Positions 15,651 to 23,585 are shown, numbered from the stretch's first letter. The stretch is 27,990 bases of DNA from 38-11 sp964539975 (GCA_964539975.1 CAZIKK010000024.1:1-27990); one strand, 5' to 3'. Translations and numbers: made by a program. Notes: generated from the letters alone by a model not told the origin.

Positions 15651-16344
15651 TGTCATCTCCCAAATCGATTTTTCTAACATTGCCCATTTGGTAATCCTCA
15701 CCTATTCTTGTTTCTCCCAAACAATAGGAACATAGGGCAGATGGCATTGAAAATCTCAATTCCTTGCCTTTCACTGTGATAATCTCTTTAGTTGAATCGT
15801 GAAGCATTGTACTGAACTCAAAGGCACCTTGTCCAGTCAATCCATTGATGTGCATGATCAAAGCGTTGGGGTTGACCGTATTCACTTTCGAAGCAAAAAC
15901 TTCTCTTTCTGCTTGTGAAACAATATCTCCTTTTGTTATCACAACAATATCTGCTGTTTTTAGCATCGGGCCAATTTTTTTAGGTGTATTAATCCCACTT
16001 AAATTGTCTATGACACAAACAGCCTTGACATCTTTTATATAAGGCGAACATCTGTTGCATAAACCTGCACTCTCTGTGATGAGAATGTCTAGATTTTTTT
16101 TCAATCCCCACTGTACAACTTCATCAATATTGCTGACAAAATAATGGTCTGGACACAAAGATGCTGATAAACCTTTCTTAACAGGAACACCTGCTTTTTC
16201 ATAAAGCAGATCATCATCCGTATGAAGGCAATCAAACTTGACCACACCAACTTCAAGATCTCGTTTTCTCAATGAAACAATTGTTTTCAAAATGATTGAT
16301 GTTTTTCCAGATGATGGCGGTCCTGATATGGTTACTAAATTCAT
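15643..16344 (-). CDS. HypB/UreG/CobW-like P-loop GTPase with CxxC pairs
   Basis: A 233-residue cytosolic NTPase. Walker A is GPPSSGKT (8-15). A switch-like segment VGVVKFDCLHTDDD (32-45) and ILITESAGLC (87-96) correspond to the HypB/UreG metal-chaperone family, where the Walker B region is LLIENVG. TKGD (137-140) stands for the NKxD guanine-specificity motif. Two cysteine pairs, Cys96-x-x-Cys99 and Cys205-x-x-Cys208 (CSYCLGETRIG), could bind metal or an Fe-S cluster. Family members use GTP to insert metals into enzymes. Here it sits between a solute-binding-like protein (5-base gap) and an ABC ATPase (overlap), a different setting from hydrogenase or urease operons. Confidence 0.85.
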   Translation of the reverse strand: MNLVTISGPPSSGKTSIILKTIVSLRKRDLEVGVVKFDCLHTDDDLLYEKAGVPVKKGLSASLCPDHYFVSNIDEVVQWGLKKNLDILITESAGLCNRCSPYIKDVKAVCVIDNLSGINTPKKIGPMLKTADIVVITKGDIVSQAEREVFASKVNTVNPNALIMHINGLTGQGAFEFSTMLHDSTKEIITVKGKELRFSMPSALCSYCLGETRIGEDYQMGNVRKIDLGDDND

Positions 16345-16349
16345 CCCGG

Positions 16350-17567
16350 CTATGCCTCCTCATTAAATATTCTTTCACAATGTCTTATTAATTGGCCAAT
16401 ATCATTATCCTCAATGTATTCCCATGAAAGCCAGCGATAAGAATTTTCTTCTGGCACACGGTTGTCCACTTCTGGATTTGTGCTTGGGAATCTTCCGTTG
16501 TGGGCAAGTATTTCACCAATTTCTTTAGATGCATAAAAATCCGCAATAGGTTTTAACTGATTAACTTTTTCCTTTTTCGTCAACATAAATATTGGGCTGA
16601 TGATTGCCCCATCTTCTGGCCACACTGCCTGCATAGGACCTGTTCCCTTTACAAGTTTGGTAAAGAAATAAGGCATAATCGTGACGGTTGGTTTATTGTA
16701 TTTTTTTACATGAGACTTGACCATTTCTGACGGATGCATGCTTCTGAGCATAGATTTTTTCAGTTTTCTAATGCCATCATCTCCATATTTTTTGTGAATG
16801 TTCAACATAATTGCATTGAACAAGTCAAAATCACCAACGGGCAAACTTACCCTGTGCTGGAAAGTATCACTGAGTATATCATCCCAAGTCTTTGGCATTT
16901 TGCTTCCATTCAATTCATCTGTATTGACAAGAAAAACCGCTGGTACCACACCAATCATTGAATATTGTCCTTTTGGATCTCTTAAGTCAATCTTGTCATT
17001 GCTAAAATCAGGATGATAGCTAGAGGAATGAATCGTTATATCTTTGAAAAACCCTTTTTCTCGATAATGGCCAAAAAGCTTATCATCAAAGAATAAGTCG
17101 AAACCCGCTGAAATAAACAGATCTGGAATCACATGAGGGTCTTCCTTCACTAAGCGTTCTTTCAACCAATCCACTCCCATGGACGCCGCTCTCAAGTCAT
17201 AATCTATCTTAACTCCTACCCCTTGCTGGTTGTCTTCCAGCCATTTTTCAAATGCTTCCAATAATGGGATTCTTACGGGGCAAGGTAACACACCGGAGAC
17301 ATTAATATGTGGTTGTTTATCTGTTAATCTGTTCTTATCCTCTAATTCTCCCTCCATTGATTCCAGAACCTTTTCCTCAAAAGCTGTCGGGCTGATTCCT
17401 TTAGATTTTAGTGCCATTTCTAAAGTGATTTGCTTACCTATTACGTTTCTTTGAGTCTCGTCTTTAAGATTATCGAATCCCATCGCTATCAATAACGGAA
17501 TGCTCTCTTTATACCTTTCCGTAAAGTCATATAACGTTTCCTTTAAATTGAGTCGTTTACTACCCAT
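16350..17567 (-). CDS. Cytosolic solute-binding-protein-like protein with N-terminal DUF1858-like domain
   Basis: 405 residues from ATG 17567 (GAGGAG six bases upstream; an adjacent ATG at 17570 is too close). No signal peptide: the N-terminus is polar. Residues 1-~70 form a DUF1858-like helical domain (TERYKESIPLLIAMGF, GKQITLEMALKSKGI). The rest (about 85-400) follows the periplasmic-binding-protein fold of iron/thiamine-type ABC receptors: PDLFISAGFDLFF, GVVPAVFLVNTDEL, PKTWDDILSD and ADFYASKEIGEIL. Such receptors are normally exported; this one should stay inside the cell. First gene of the operon; ligand unknown. Confidence 0.8.
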   Translation of the reverse strand: MGSKRLNLKETLYDFTERYKESIPLLIAMGFDNLKDETQRNVIGKQITLEMALKSKGISPTAFEEKVLESMEGELEDKNRLTDKQPHINVSGVLPCPVRIPLLEAFEKWLEDNQQGVGVKIDYDLRAASMGVDWLKERLVKEDPHVIPDLFISAGFDLFFDDKLFGHYREKGFFKDITIHSSSYHPDFSNDKIDLRDPKGQYSMIGVVPAVFLVNTDELNGSKMPKTWDDILSDTFQHRVSLPVGDFDLFNAIMLNIHKKYGDDGIRKLKKSMLRSMHPSEMVKSHVKKYNKPTVTIMPYFFTKLVKGTGPMQAVWPEDGAIISPIFMLTKKEKVNQLKPIADFYASKEIGEILAHNGRFPSTNPEVDNRVPEENSYRWLSWEYIEDNDIGQLIRHCERIFNEEA

Positions 17568-17603
17568 CATTATCTCCTCTCTATTTGTTGCCGTGTTTCT
17601 ATC

Positions 17604-17612
17604 ATCATAACA
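17604..17612 (-). promoter_or_regulatory. Extended -10 of the SBP/GTPase/ABC operon
   Basis: TG-T-TATGAT on the minus strand just after the upstream terminator, about 37 bases before ATG 17567. No convincing -35 element. Confidence 0.35.
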
Positions 17613-17619
17613 GAAAGCT

Positions 17620-17650
17620 AAAAAAAGCGTTGTAACAAATGTTACAACGC
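17620..17650 (-). terminator. Terminator of the metallopeptidase gene
   Basis: A perfect palindromic stem (GCGTTGTAAC, loop, GTTACAACGC) followed by a seven-base U-run on the minus strand, six bases after the gene's stop. The symmetry could be mistaken for an operator, but the U-run argues for termination. Confidence 0.85.
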
Positions 17651-17655
17651 GCATT

Positions 17656-18027
17656 CTAATCTGCATCCCGAAGATATCGAGCCATATTTTCCTGATCTTC
17701 TATTTCCAAATCTCTTTCTCCAGCAAGTGACTCTAAGTGATGAATAAACTCATGTTTAAGAGTATCTATCAATCTGTCTCTCAATCCTTCTTTGTCAAGA
17801 TAACCATAAACTCGGTTAAACGAACCATAATAAATGGATATGTATCGCCCCATTCCACCCCCAAAATGGTATTGTCCTAAAATATACAAATCATTTCTCT
17901 TTCCTTTTGGATTTCGCTTTACTTCAGGCAATAGGATAATGCCACCATTAAGTTTATTAAACAAAGCTTTTGGAAATGTGGCAACAATTTCATTTAACAT
18001 TTCTTCCATTTCATCTAGACTAACCAA
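17656..18027 (-). CDS. Zincin-like metallopeptidase family protein
   Basis: A 123-residue cytosolic protein with a compact zincin signature HEFIHHLESLAGERDLE (about 91-107): HExxH for zinc and catalysis plus downstream acidic residues as possible third ligands. This matches the small metallopeptidase family PF06262, found in many bacteria with no defined substrate. The start is TTG at 18027, seven bases after GGAGG; the ATG at 18036 leads into a stop. Monocistronic, with a strong terminator and divergent from the GHKL ATPase gene. Confidence 0.82.
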   Translation of the reverse strand: MVSLDEMEEMLNEIVATFPKALFNKLNGGIILLPEVKRNPKGKRNDLYILGQYHFGGGMGRYISIYYGSFNRVYGYLDKEGLRDRLIDTLKHEFIHHLESLAGERDLEIEDQENMARYLRDAD

Positions 18028-18139
18028 AGCATCTCCTCCTTTTTATATCCTCGCATCACCTTTTCTCTTGGGCTTCAGTTTATCATGGGTTGAATCAACA
18101 AATCAACCTTATCACTCAATATTACGATCAGAAAACCCA

Positions 18140-18168
18140 TTGAAATACTCAAAAAAGTATGGTACATT
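18140..18168 (+). promoter_or_regulatory. Promoter of the GHKL ATPase gene
   Basis: TTGAAA, 17-base spacer, TACATT, about 30 bases upstream of ATG 18200. Confidence 0.5.
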
Positions 18169-18199
18169 AAATGGAAATCACTCAAAAAGGAGAATCGCT

Positions 18200-18553
18200 A
18201 TGAATACAGAGATCAAACGAATCCAAGGTATTGTAGATGAAATGATTGCTAATTCGCTGCACGCCAAAGCAACGGATATTTCGGTAAGTATCAAGCGAAT
18301 GGATAAAAACACTGTCATCTGTGTCAAAGACAACGGATCAGGAATGGACGAAAAAACAAGAGCAAAAATTGAAGATACCCTTAACCAACCCAATCGAACA
18401 GATTTGGAAGAATACTACGGTAATCTTGCAGGCGGAAATCTCTCGAATTCTGGCTTAAACATGGTGGGCATGTTAGTTGATTATGGTTTTGTAGAGACTT
18501 CTCCTAAGGGGACCACTATCACGGTTCATAGGCGCCACAAACAAAAACCATAG
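18200..18553 (+). CDS. Stand-alone GHKL (histidine-kinase-like) ATPase
   Basis: A 117-residue protein that is almost only a GHKL ATP-binding module: N-box DEMIANSLHAKA (Glu14, Asn18), G1 box DNGSGMD (44-50), a lid region, and a G2-like SGLNMVGML. There is no phospho-acceptor helix, receiver, sensor or membrane segment. Similar minimal modules act as anti-sigma kinases or as Hsp90/MutL-like ATPases, but SpoIIAB-specific features are not obvious. The start is supported by AAAAAGGAGA eight bases before the ATG. Transcribed alone, convergent with the chromate transporter. Confidence 0.82.
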   Translation: MNTEIKRIQGIVDEMIANSLHAKATDISVSIKRMDKNTVICVKDNGSGMDEKTRAKIEDTLNQPNRTDLEEYYGNLAGGNLSNSGLNMVGMLVDYGFVETSPKGTTITVHRRHKQKP

Positions 18554-18595
18554 CATAAAAAGTTTCTCTCACTCCAATCAATAATCATCATGCAA

Positions 18596-19768
18596 CTACA
18601 CTGTTAGAAACCCTGCTATAAGCACCATTAACACAATGAGAGGTGCTGGTATTTTTTTAGTTAAAAGCAACCCTGTGGTGATCAGCATCACACTAAGATT
18701 ATCGAGCTCAAAGCCACTATTCTGCATAAGTATGACAGCCGCTATTGTCATAAGTCCTCCCGCAACCGCAGTAATTCCTTTTAGAGAAACCTTGATGCCT
18801 TTTATCTTTCTTATTTTTTCCCACATAGGATAGATGAAAAAAATAAGCAATAAGCCTGGCAAAAATATAGCGATTCCACTGATCAGACCAGCCATTCCTT
18901 GTCTCAAATAACTGGTTTCTCTTAACGCCATTCCTCCTGCGTATGAACTGAAACTGAACATAGGTCCTGGTAACCCTTGAACCAATCCATACCCTGTCAA
19001 AAACTCCTCACTGGTCATATACCCATTCACTTCTACCAATTCACTATACATCATTGGTACGACAACTTGCCCTCCTCCAATAACAAGGTAGCCAAATCGG
19101 TAAAAACTTTCAAATAAATGAATCACTCTATTATCTGATGCCCTGACAGCTATCAAACAACCCACCGCGATTACAACAAACAAAATCAAATATTTCCAAG
19201 GTGGATTAATGCTCACATGACTCCATAAATCTTTTTCTTTTGTGCACAGCAAGCTTGCCACTCCACCTACGATAAGAACAAGGGGGAAAATCCAAGGCGT
19301 ACGGATAAAATAAGTGGCCATAGCACCAAATACCAACAAAAAAAAAGTCAACCCATCCTTTACAACTTTTCTGCTAATCCGGAAAGTCGCTACTAAAATA
19401 AATCCCACCGCCATTGGACCTATGTAGCGAATTCCGTCTTGAGATAAATTCATCCTATCAAGAATAACCGTCAAAAAAGAGAGCAATGTCATGGCTATGA
19501 TCACTGGCAATGCCCACACCAACATTGTTAAAAAGGCCAACCATTGCCCGCCTATTTTGTGGCCAATTGCAACAATTGTTTGTGTGCTGCTAGGCCCTGG
19601 AAGAATACTTGTCAAAGCAATTAATTCGGCCAACTCTTCTTCCGTCAAATATTTTTTCTTCATTACCATCTGGTCTGTGAAAACACCATAATGAGCTTCT
19701 GGCCCTCCGTATGCTCCCAAAGAACAAATCAGTACATCCTTCAAAAAATTACGCCAATTTTTGTCCAT
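18596..19768 (-). CDS. chrA: Chromate transporter, CHR/ChrA family (two-domain)
   Basis: 390 residues, about ten to twelve membrane segments in two homologous CHR halves (about 8-185 and 205-390). Family signatures are GAYGGPEAHYGVF and SILPGPSSTQ in the first half, and IGGGQVVVPMM and GLVQGLPGPMFSFSSYAGG in the second. ChrA proteins export chromate driven by the proton gradient; many clostridial members have untested substrates. No ChrB or other chromate regulator is adjacent, but the leader contains two inverted repeats. The gene stands alone. Confidence 0.9.
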   Translation of the reverse strand: MDKNWRNFLKDVLICSLGAYGGPEAHYGVFTDQMVMKKKYLTEEELAELIALTSILPGPSSTQTIVAIGHKIGGQWLAFLTMLVWALPVIIAMTLLSFLTVILDRMNLSQDGIRYIGPMAVGFILVATFRISRKVVKDGLTFFLLVFGAMATYFIRTPWIFPLVLIVGGVASLLCTKEKDLWSHVSINPPWKYLILFVVIAVGCLIAVRASDNRVIHLFESFYRFGYLVIGGGQVVVPMMYSELVEVNGYMTSEEFLTGYGLVQGLPGPMFSFSSYAGGMALRETSYLRQGMAGLISGIAIFLPGLLLIFFIYPMWEKIRKIKGIKVSLKGITAVAGGLMTIAAVILMQNSGFELDNLSVMLITTGLLLTKKIPAPLIVLMVLIAGFLTV

Positions 19769-19799
19769 CTTGTTTTCCTCTTATTAATCAATGTTTTTG

Positions 19800-19852
19800 A
19801 TTTATTCAGAACTGTAGAATAAATGCTCATTCTTTTCAATATCGAATATTGA
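19800..19852 (-). promoter_or_regulatory. Two inverted repeats in the chrA leader
   Basis: ATTTATTC / GAATAAAT (perfect 8-bp arms, 19800-19824) and TCAATAT / ATATTGA around CGA (19836-19852), both between the predicted transcription start (~19873) and the gene. Candidate operators or leader hairpins. Confidence 0.45.
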
Positions 19853-19878
19853 TATCGAGTTCTGATGTGTTCATTTGT

Positions 19879-19907
19879 ATTATACAACACCCGAGTCCTT
19901 GGCGCAA
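19879..19907 (-). promoter_or_regulatory. Promoter of chrA
   Basis: Minus strand TTGCGC, 17-base spacer, TATAAT; leader of about 105 bases. Confidence 0.6.
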
Positions 19908-19956
19908 GAAAAAGCATAGCAAAAAATTTCGTTGTCTTATGATCATCCTACCAACT

Positions 19957-20344
19957 CTAGATATTCGGTTTGATGTAACCCTTTGATACAGCATAAACGG
20001 CAAATTTCATAATGCTGTCAAACCCTGTTTTATTCAGGATATTGGTAACCGTAGCCTTAACCGTTCCTTCTGATATCATTAATTCTTTGGCCACTTCTTT
20101 TTGACTTTTTGCTTCACATAGCAACCTCAATATAGCAGTTTCTAAATCTGAAAAAGCTGGATTTCCAAATTCCTCAACATGCTAATGGCTATGCTCGCAG
20201 ATTCATAATCTCTCCTATGGCGCCTAACAAAAACTCTTTGTATTGGCCTTCTAGCAAACTAAAACCTGATGCCAACAAGTCTTGCTCGATACAAATGGTA
20301 ACGACTGCCGTGCCATCATCACCAGTATCTAAACTATGATCAAT
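19957..20344 (-). pseudogene. Decayed LuxR-type response regulator (C-terminal remnant)
   Basis: Minus-strand reading of the left part gives an intact LuxR helix-turn-helix: FSDLETAILRLLCEAKSQ, then KEVAKELMISEGTVKATV and NILNKTGFDSIMKFAVYAV, ending KPNI-stop at 19957. Upstream the reading frame must be changed at least twice (near 20190 and 20210) to continue through SIAISMLRNLE and GFSLLEGQYKEFLLGAIGEI. The N-terminal domain is absent, because the frame runs directly into the stop of the neighbouring MATE gene. Real decay and assembly indels cannot be separated from sequence alone. Confidence 0.7.
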
Positions 20345-21583
20345 TTATTCAATCTGTTTTCTCTCAATTAGAATGTTTCGCAATAGAATCAAAACCGTTA
20401 CCAAAAACTCTGTAGCTCCAAAAGCTACCCAAACGCCTACTAACTCAAATCTAGCACTTAACAACAAAACCATGGGAACCAAAATCACACCACTTCTTAG
20501 AATAGAGATCATCCATGCAAAACTTGTTTTTGAAATGGCACTATAATATGAGGTTAATACAATATTAAACCCCGCAAACAAAAATCCAGAAAAATACAGT
20601 TTTAGTCCTGGTATTGCTATCTCGCTTAATTTTCTGCTCCCTTCATTATTAAACACCTCGACCACTTCAGTCGAGAACAAAAAAACTGTGAGTATGACAA
20701 ATACAAATATAGCGCTTGAAGTCACAAGGCTATATTTCAAAGTGCTCCTCAGTCCCCGGTCATTCGATTTTGAATAATAACGACTCACAAGAGGCTGAAT
20801 TCCTTGTGCTAACCCAGTGAACAAAGCAACCACAACAATCGCAACATTCGCAATGATTCCATACGCAGCCACTCCAATATTTCCAACAATGCCCAATATG
20901 ACCCAGTTGAAAGCGAACAGCGTAATTGCTGATGAAAGCTCGGTTACAAAAGAAGGTATGCCGTATTTAATCATCCTCAAAATTTTCGTCATCTTAATTT
21001 TACATTTAACCAGATGGAATCTGTTGTTCCTGCTTTTGAAGTGAATGGACAATAAAACCAAACTAATGATGGGAGAAATACTTGTAGCAAAAGCTGCTCC
21101 AAATATACCCATATTTAAAGAGAAAATGAATACATAATCCAGAACAATATTCGAAAAACTACTCAATGCCATAGCCATCATTGACAACCTAGGATTTTTG
21201 TCATTTCGAACAAAAGCCAACACAATTTGATTCAGAATAAAAAATGGTGAAAAGACTAAAATTGTTTTTAAATAAATTTTCGTTGGTCCAATGGTTTCAA
21301 CATCCGCACCTAAAAATACTGCCAACTCGTGGTTGAAAAACAGTCCTATTACCATCAAAAAGACAGAGCAAACAGCTCCAATCACAAGAGCGTTCACAAA
21401 GGATTCATCTCCTGAATCCATCTTGCCAGTGTCACTTATAGCAAAATCTATAGCCCCACCGACCCCCGTCATAAGGCTCACACCGTGTATCAAAGAAAAA
21501 ACGACTATAGCGAAATTCAAAGCCGCAAGTCCTGTAGCTCCAAGTGCTTTTGAAATGAAATACGTATCTGCTAAAATGTAAAT
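20345..21583 (-). CDS. MATE family efflux transporter, N-terminus lost in gap
   Basis: 412 visible residues with about eleven hydrophobic helices; begins mid-helix with YILADTYFISKALGATG, the first-helix motif of the clostridial MATE branch, so only ~30-35 residues are missing into the N run. MATE proteins expel cationic drugs or metabolites using sodium or proton gradients. It follows the EFR1-type flavodoxin gene in the same direction and may belong to that operon. Partial because of assembly, not mutation. Confidence 0.85.
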   Translation of the reverse strand: MYILADTYFISKALGATGLAALNFAIVVFSLIHGVSLMTGVGGAIDFAISDTGKMDSGDESFVNALVIGAVCSVFLMVIGLFFNHELAVFLGADVETIGPTKIYLKTILVFSPFFILNQIVLAFVRNDKNPRLSMMAMALSSFSNIVLDYVFIFSLNMGIFGAAFATSISPIISLVLLSIHFKSRNNRFHLVKCKIKMTKILRMIKYGIPSFVTELSSAITLFAFNWVILGIVGNIGVAAYGIIANVAIVVVALFTGLAQGIQPLVSRYYSKSNDRGLRSTLKYSLVTSSAIFVFVILTVFLFSTEVVEVFNNEGSRKLSEIAIPGLKLYFSGFLFAGFNIVLTSYYSAISKTSFAWMISILRSGVILVPMVLLLSARFELVGVWVAFGATEFLVTVLILLRNILIERKQIE

Positions 21584-21683
21584 NNNNNNNNNNNNNNNNN
21601 NNNNNNNNNNNNNNNNNNNNNNNNNNNNNNNNNNNNNNNNNNNNNNNNNNNNNNNNNNNNNNNNNNNNNNNNNNNNNNNNNNN
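21584..21683. other. Assembly gap (100 N)
   Basis: Exactly 100 undetermined bases. The missing parts of the two flanking genes need roughly 500 bases, so the length is probably a placeholder. Confidence 0.95.
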
Positions 21684-22043
21684 TGTCGCAACTATTTGGA
21701 AATTATTGTGTTCAAGAATATCTTTAAGCTCTATCAATGCATCGTCGTAATTCCTATTGCCATATACAACTACCGCTACTGTTTGTGCTCCGCTCCCCTC
21801 AATTCCCGAAAGATAGTTCAAGAGAACATTTGGTACTCTTCCAGCATAGACTGGGACCCCTACCACAACAAGGTCTTCTTTGGATAATTCAGGGCTATCT
21901 ATTCTGTTTTCAATCAGCGTAAAATCATATGCATCTACCTTTTCTGAACCATTTATAATTAGCGAAAGATTTCTTGCTAAGGCTAGTACAATTTTCTCCG
22001 TTGTCCCAGTTGCGCTGAAATAAAAAGCTTTAACTTTCATCAT
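21684..22043 (-). CDS. EFR1-type flavodoxin-ferredoxin protein, C-terminus lost in gap
   Basis: The first 120 residues show a flavodoxin fold: AFYFSATGTTEKIVLAL (FMN phosphate loop SATGTTEK), VVVGVPVYAGRVPNVLLNYL and VAVVVYGNRNYDDALIEL. This matches EFR1-family proteins, which follow the flavodoxin with two [4Fe-4S] ferredoxin motifs; that half would lie in the gap. An electron carrier or flavoenzyme of anaerobes. The start ATG overlaps the stop of the B3/B4 gene (22040-22043). Confidence 0.8.
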
Positions 22044-22747
22044 CCTATCTCAACTTCTTTATTGTGTATACTCAAGACTTCTATCTTATAGGTTCCCCCC
22101 AAGTTATCTTTAATCAAAGTACCTAATTCTTTCAAAGCCTTGTCAAAGTCATTTTGTCTACTGGAATCTATCATTTCGATGCATAAAAACGCATTCTTTG
22201 TCTTATCTGTTATGCATGTTCTTGCAGACTCTCTCCAGTTCCAACACCTACAAATAGCACCCTCATCATCTTTATACACGATCTCTCCTTTATAAGGCGA
22301 TTCGTTCTTATCTGTTCCAAGTGTTACAAAGGGTTCATCTCCTTGAGCTTTTGTCAATTTAATGTTTCCAGCAAAATTGTCCTTGTCTTCCCCACCACAA
22401 GGTAACGCATGCTTAAGTGAAACTGAATTGTACAAATCAACAAGTGGATTGATGTTGCCAATTTGATTGCCTTTGTGCACACGTTTTAGCAACGCCTCTA
22501 TGGATGATCGAACACCTTTTTTCGTTTTGAACTTTTGGAAAGCATCTCTCCATACTTTTATGACTTCATTCTCACTAAGCACCGCTTCTTTCAAATGGTT
22601 CATTGCTTGCTTTTCAGCTTCACGAAGAATACCCTCATATTTCTTTACATCTTCAACAGTGTTATCAATATCATACACAACGACAACGCCTATCTTTGCC
22701 TCTGGAAACAGCTCCCAAAAGGCATTCTCAACTATAAATTTCTTCAA
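22040..22747 (-). CDS. B3/B4 domain protein (PheT B3/B4-like)
   Basis: A 235-residue cytosolic protein equivalent to the stand-alone B3/B4 domain of phenylalanyl-tRNA synthetase beta chain (COG3382): FPEAKIGVVVVYDIDN at the start, then PLVDLYNSVSLKHALPCGGE and CRCWNWRESARTCITDKTKN. The stand-alone proteins lack synthetase activity; in PheT this region helps edit mischarged tRNA, so a tRNA or amino-acid editing role is possible. It lies 46 bases after DUF6530 and overlaps the flavodoxin gene by ATGA. Confidence 0.88.
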   Translation of the reverse strand: MKKFIVENAFWELFPEAKIGVVVVYDIDNTVEDVKKYEGILREAEKQAMNHLKEAVLSENEVIKVWRDAFQKFKTKKGVRSSIEALLKRVHKGNQIGNINPLVDLYNSVSLKHALPCGGEDKDNFAGNIKLTKAQGDEPFVTLGTDKNESPYKGEIVYKDDEGAICRCWNWRESARTCITDKTKNAFLCIEMIDSSRQNDFDKALKELGTLIKDNLGGTYKIEVLSIHNKEVEIG

Positions 22748-22793
22748 TTGTATCTCCTTCTCATTTTATCGGTAGCCCATTTCATTTTCTTTG

Positions 22794-23273
22794 TCAATAT
22801 CCCATTTCTTTCAATATTCTTGCTAGGATCTGAAGACGCTCTCCAATTAATTCATCATCTTTCTTGAGTGCCTGATCAAATAAAATGATGTCTTCATCTA
22901 TTCTTTCATTTTCTCTGCAAATAGCCACTGTCATCGCATCTCCTTGCAAGCCGACTCTGTCAATGATGGGGCGCTTGTCATCATACAGTTTATCATATTG
23001 GTAAGCTTCCTGGAAATGCTGTTTTGTTCTACAAACCAATATAGCTAAGTCAAGCACCCGGTGTAGCGGTAATTCTTCAGATTGCCTAGACCATTTCTCT
23101 CCAGTATGTCTCCACACCTTAGCAGATATGTCAACTTTCCCTCGATCATTCCACTGTGCCAATCCTAAGGAAAGGCCCTTTGCATCTGTATGGTAAGCGT
23201 ACCTCCCATCCACATTTTCATAATTGTTCGATACAATTACTGGCTTGTGTTTTAAACTCGTTGGTATATTCAT
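22794..23273 (-). CDS. DUF6530 family protein
   Basis: A 159-residue soluble protein with no signal or membrane helix. Conserved-looking stretches are YENVDGRYAYHTDAKGLSLG, LAQWNDRGKVDISAKVWRHT and ELPLHRVLDLAILV, which I assign to DUF6530 from memory; function unknown. ATG 23273 is preceded by AAAGGAGG. First gene of the run DUF6530-B3/B4-EFR1-(gap)-MATE, with its own promoter and a repeat-containing leader. Confidence 0.75.
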   Translation of the reverse strand: MNIPTSLKHKPVIVSNNYENVDGRYAYHTDAKGLSLGLAQWNDRGKVDISAKVWRHTGEKWSRQSEELPLHRVLDLAILVCRTKQHFQEAYQYDKLYDDKRPIIDRVGLQGDAMTVAICRENERIDEDIILFDQALKKDDELIGERLQILARILKEMGY

Positions 23274-23294
23274 TTCAACCTCCTTTACCTAATT

Positions 23295-23318
23295 GATTAC
23301 TAAATTACTAGATTACTA
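23295..23318. repeat. Three tandem 8-base repeats in the DUF6530 leader
   Basis: GATTACTA, AATTACTA, GATTACTA in direct tandem between the predicted -10 and the ribosome binding site. Possible regulator binding sites or a slippage-prone tract. Confidence 0.6.
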
Positions 23319-23329
23319 ATTTTGTATCT

Positions 23330-23358
23330 ATCTTAAATCATATCTGACTTCAAGTCAA
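23330..23358 (-). promoter_or_regulatory. Promoter of the DUF6530 operon
   Basis: Minus strand TTGACT, 17-base spacer, TAAGAT, with the start about 50 bases before the gene. Confidence 0.55.
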
Positions 23359-23391
23359 CAGTCCGATTCTAAAAACACTCATGAAACACAG

Positions 23392-23437
23392 ATACACAGT
23401 ACCACTATACGATTCATGCGATAGTAGCACTGTGTAT
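23392..23437 (-). repeat. Intergenic imperfect inverted repeat
   Basis: Outer 9-bp perfect arms (ATACACAGT / ACTGTGTAT) with inner ACTAT / ATAGT pairing. Two mismatches become G-U pairs only in minus-strand RNA, suggesting an RNA hairpin in that direction. It lies upstream of the DUF6530 promoter. The rest of the ~340-base intergenic stretch 23274-23615 holds the two divergent promoters and nothing else I can identify. Confidence 0.5.
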
Positions 23438-23556
23438 GTCATCACTCTAACTAGTATTCACTCAATTTATGATCTTTCATCTATTTGTTTCATTTTTCCT
23501 ATCGAACTTTCACATGCTATAAACCGTTCATGACTCTAACATCAAAAAATTTTCTA

Positions 23557-23585
23557 TTGTAGGTAAGATATACCCATGCTAATAT
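23557..23585 (+). promoter_or_regulatory. Promoter of the CPBP protease gene
   Basis: TTGTAG, 17-base spacer, TAATAT. The start near 23592 excludes the in-frame ATG at 23586 and supports ATG 23616. Confidence 0.5.

Noticed and set aside
17627..17650. Perfect palindrome as a regulator operator
   Set aside because: It is followed by a seven-base U-run directly after a stop codon, so terminator is the simpler reading.
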